Source: JAZOTK01 sp045534775 (lineage in GTDB: Bacteria > Bacillota > Clostridia > RUG12999). From it: a stretch of DNA of 7,287 nucleotides. The stretch spans positions 1 to 7,287 of the forward strand of contig JAZSKI010000047.1 in assembly GCA_045534775.1 (NCBI GenBank), read 5' to 3'. Below the pieces are notes generated by a model that worked only from the letters and a program-made list of their open reading frames with translations, made no database searches and was not told where the DNA came from. The position numbers and the translations under genes are program-made. Below, one piece after another: positions 6,290-7,287 of the stretch (position 1 is its first letter; every line of letters starts with the position of its first letter).

Positions 6290-6332
6290 TCAATTCATAC
6301 TATGCTTCTGCTTTACGCAGCCTGTGCATTAG

Positions 6333-7287
6333 TTATTCTATTTCTGTTGTTTCCTGCTGAAGCTGTTTTTCATTATACTTAACATTAATGTCATTATATC
6401 TCTGCAAGCCTGTTCCCGCAGGTATCAGTTTACCTATGATTACGTTTTCTTTAAGACCTATAAGCGGGTCTATCTTACCGCTGATTGCGGCTTCCGTAAG
6501 CACTCTTGTGGTTTCCTGGAAGGATGCCGCCGATAAGAAGGATTCTGTTGCAAGAGAAGCTTTGGTGATACCCAGAAGCTCGTCTTTAACAACAGGAAGC
6601 TCTTTACCTTCTGCCGTAAGCTTATCAACAACGTCGTTATATTCGCGGCGTTCAACTAAAGTTCCTGCCAGATATTTTGTATCTCCCGGTTCTTCAATTC
6701 TTACCTTACGCATCATCTGGCGTATAATAACCTCGATATGCTTATCGCTGATTTCAACACCCTGGAGCTTATAAACCTTCTGGACTTCTTTGGTGAGGTA
6801 ATCCTGAACAGCGGCACTGCCTTTAATTCTCAGTATATCCTTCGGATAAAGAGGTCCTTCCGTAAGCTTCTGACCTGCTTCAACTCTGTCGCCGGTTTCA
6901 ACGGTACAGCTTGCACCGAATTTTATCTGATAATCTGTAGCATTACCTGTTTCCTCGTTGGTAATTCTGATGGTTCTGCCCTTCTTGGTATCTTCGATTT
7001 CAACTATGCCGCCCTCTTCAGCCATAATTGCCTGGCCTTTGGGTCGTCTTGATTCAAAGAGCTCCTCAACACGGGGAAGACCCTGCGTAATATCATCACC
7101 TGCAATACCTCCGCTGTGGAAGGTACCCCTAGTAAGCTGAGTTCCCCGTTCGCCGATGGACTCTGCCGCGATGATATCAACTGCTTCTCCGATATTATCA
7201 GCGTTTCCGCTGGCAAGGTTTGCGCCGTAGCATTTCGCACATACGCCTATTTCGGAGCGGCAGGTGATTACGGAACGCACCTCAACC
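6333..7287 (-). CDS. rpoC: RNA polymerase beta' subunit, C-terminal 317 residues (5' end outside the window)
   Basis: Beta' forms, with beta, the active centre of RNA polymerase. The visible part starts in VEVRSVITC and includes three cysteines of the second zinc site (C at 7262-7260, and CAKC at 7241-7230), the trigger-loop region (about 7190-7100), TQGLPRVEELFE, the IRIKG/KDILRIKG and HIEVIIRQM segments, and the closing block with LLGITKASLATESFLSAAS, FQETTRVLTEAAI and GLKENVIIGKLIPAGTG. The stop is TAA at 6335-6333. The trigger loop keeps TFH with the catalytic histidine but has GERGTQLTRGTFHSGG where bacteria have GEPGTQLTMRTFHxGG, and GEAVDIIAAES where GEAVGIIAAQS is expected. These five changes touch residues that are almost invariant, two of them (the Gln and the Pro) also shared with eukaryotic Pol II. 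A sequence error is a serious alternative. Outside that stretch the protein looks ordinary. Confidence 0.96.
   Translation of the reverse strand, partial: VEVRSVITCRSEIGVCAKCYGANLASGNADNIGEAVDIIAAESIGERGTQLTRGTFHSGGIAGDDITQGLPRVEELFESRRPKGQAIMAEEGGIVEIEDTKKGRTIRITNEETGNATDYQIKFGASCTVETGDRVEAGQKLTEGPLYPKDILRIKGSAAVQDYLTKEVQKVYKLQGVEISDKHIEVIIRQMMRKVRIEEPGDTKYLAGTLVERREYNDVVDKLTAEGKELPVVKDELLGITKASLATESFLSAASFQETTRVLTEAAISGKIDPLIGLKENVIIGKLIPAGTGLQRYNDINVKYNEKQLQQETTEIE

Noticed and set aside
6388..6774. Plus-strand open frame of 128 codons
   Set aside because: It is antisense to conserved rpoC sequence and shows no recognisable motif or start signal.

Overview
All recognisable genes lie on the minus strand. 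The window reads, in transcription order: the 3' part of rpoC, a polytopic membrane protein of the O-antigen ligase/Wzy family, a small secreted protein with a (V-Y-E-x)n repeat and two copper-amine-oxidase-N-like domains, a strong intrinsic terminator, a strong sigma-A-type promoter, then rpsL, rpsG, fusA and the first 170 codons of tuf. The Firmicutes-type S12 with its long N-terminal segment, the near-perfect AGGAGG ribosome binding sites, GTG and TTG starts and the TTGACA-17-TACAAT promoter point to a low-to-moderate-GC Bacillota, most likely class Clostridia. The family cannot be fixed from this stretch alone.

Positions 1-3717 hold the classical str operon (rpsL-rpsG-fusA-tuf), encoding ribosomal proteins S12 and S7 and the elongation factors EF-G and EF-Tu. 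It has its own promoter at 3801-3829. A 156-base rpsL-rpsG spacer with several inverted repeats sits where S7 feedback control acts in E. coli.

Positions 4091-6332 are the accessory part. In Bacillus subtilis rpoC is followed by an L7Ae-like gene and then rpsL. Here that gene is absent from the interval, and two cell-surface genes sit in its place. The membrane protein and the repeat protein overlap by ATGA, and the ribosome binding site of the second lies inside the last codons of the first. The membrane protein carries Wzy_C motifs like those of O-oligosaccharyl:protein transferases. The small protein presents eleven regularly spaced tyrosines, ten as V-Y-(D/E). This suggests, as inference only, a dedicated protein-tyrosine O-glycosylation pair: transferase plus multi-site acceptor. 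This is the best candidate for an undescribed system in the window.

Positions 6333-7287 are the C-terminal 317 residues of the RNA polymerase beta' subunit. The trigger-loop region departs from near-invariant residues at five places. Four of the changes are explained by single pyrimidine-to-G changes on the coding strand, so a sequence artefact must be excluded before any biology is read into them.
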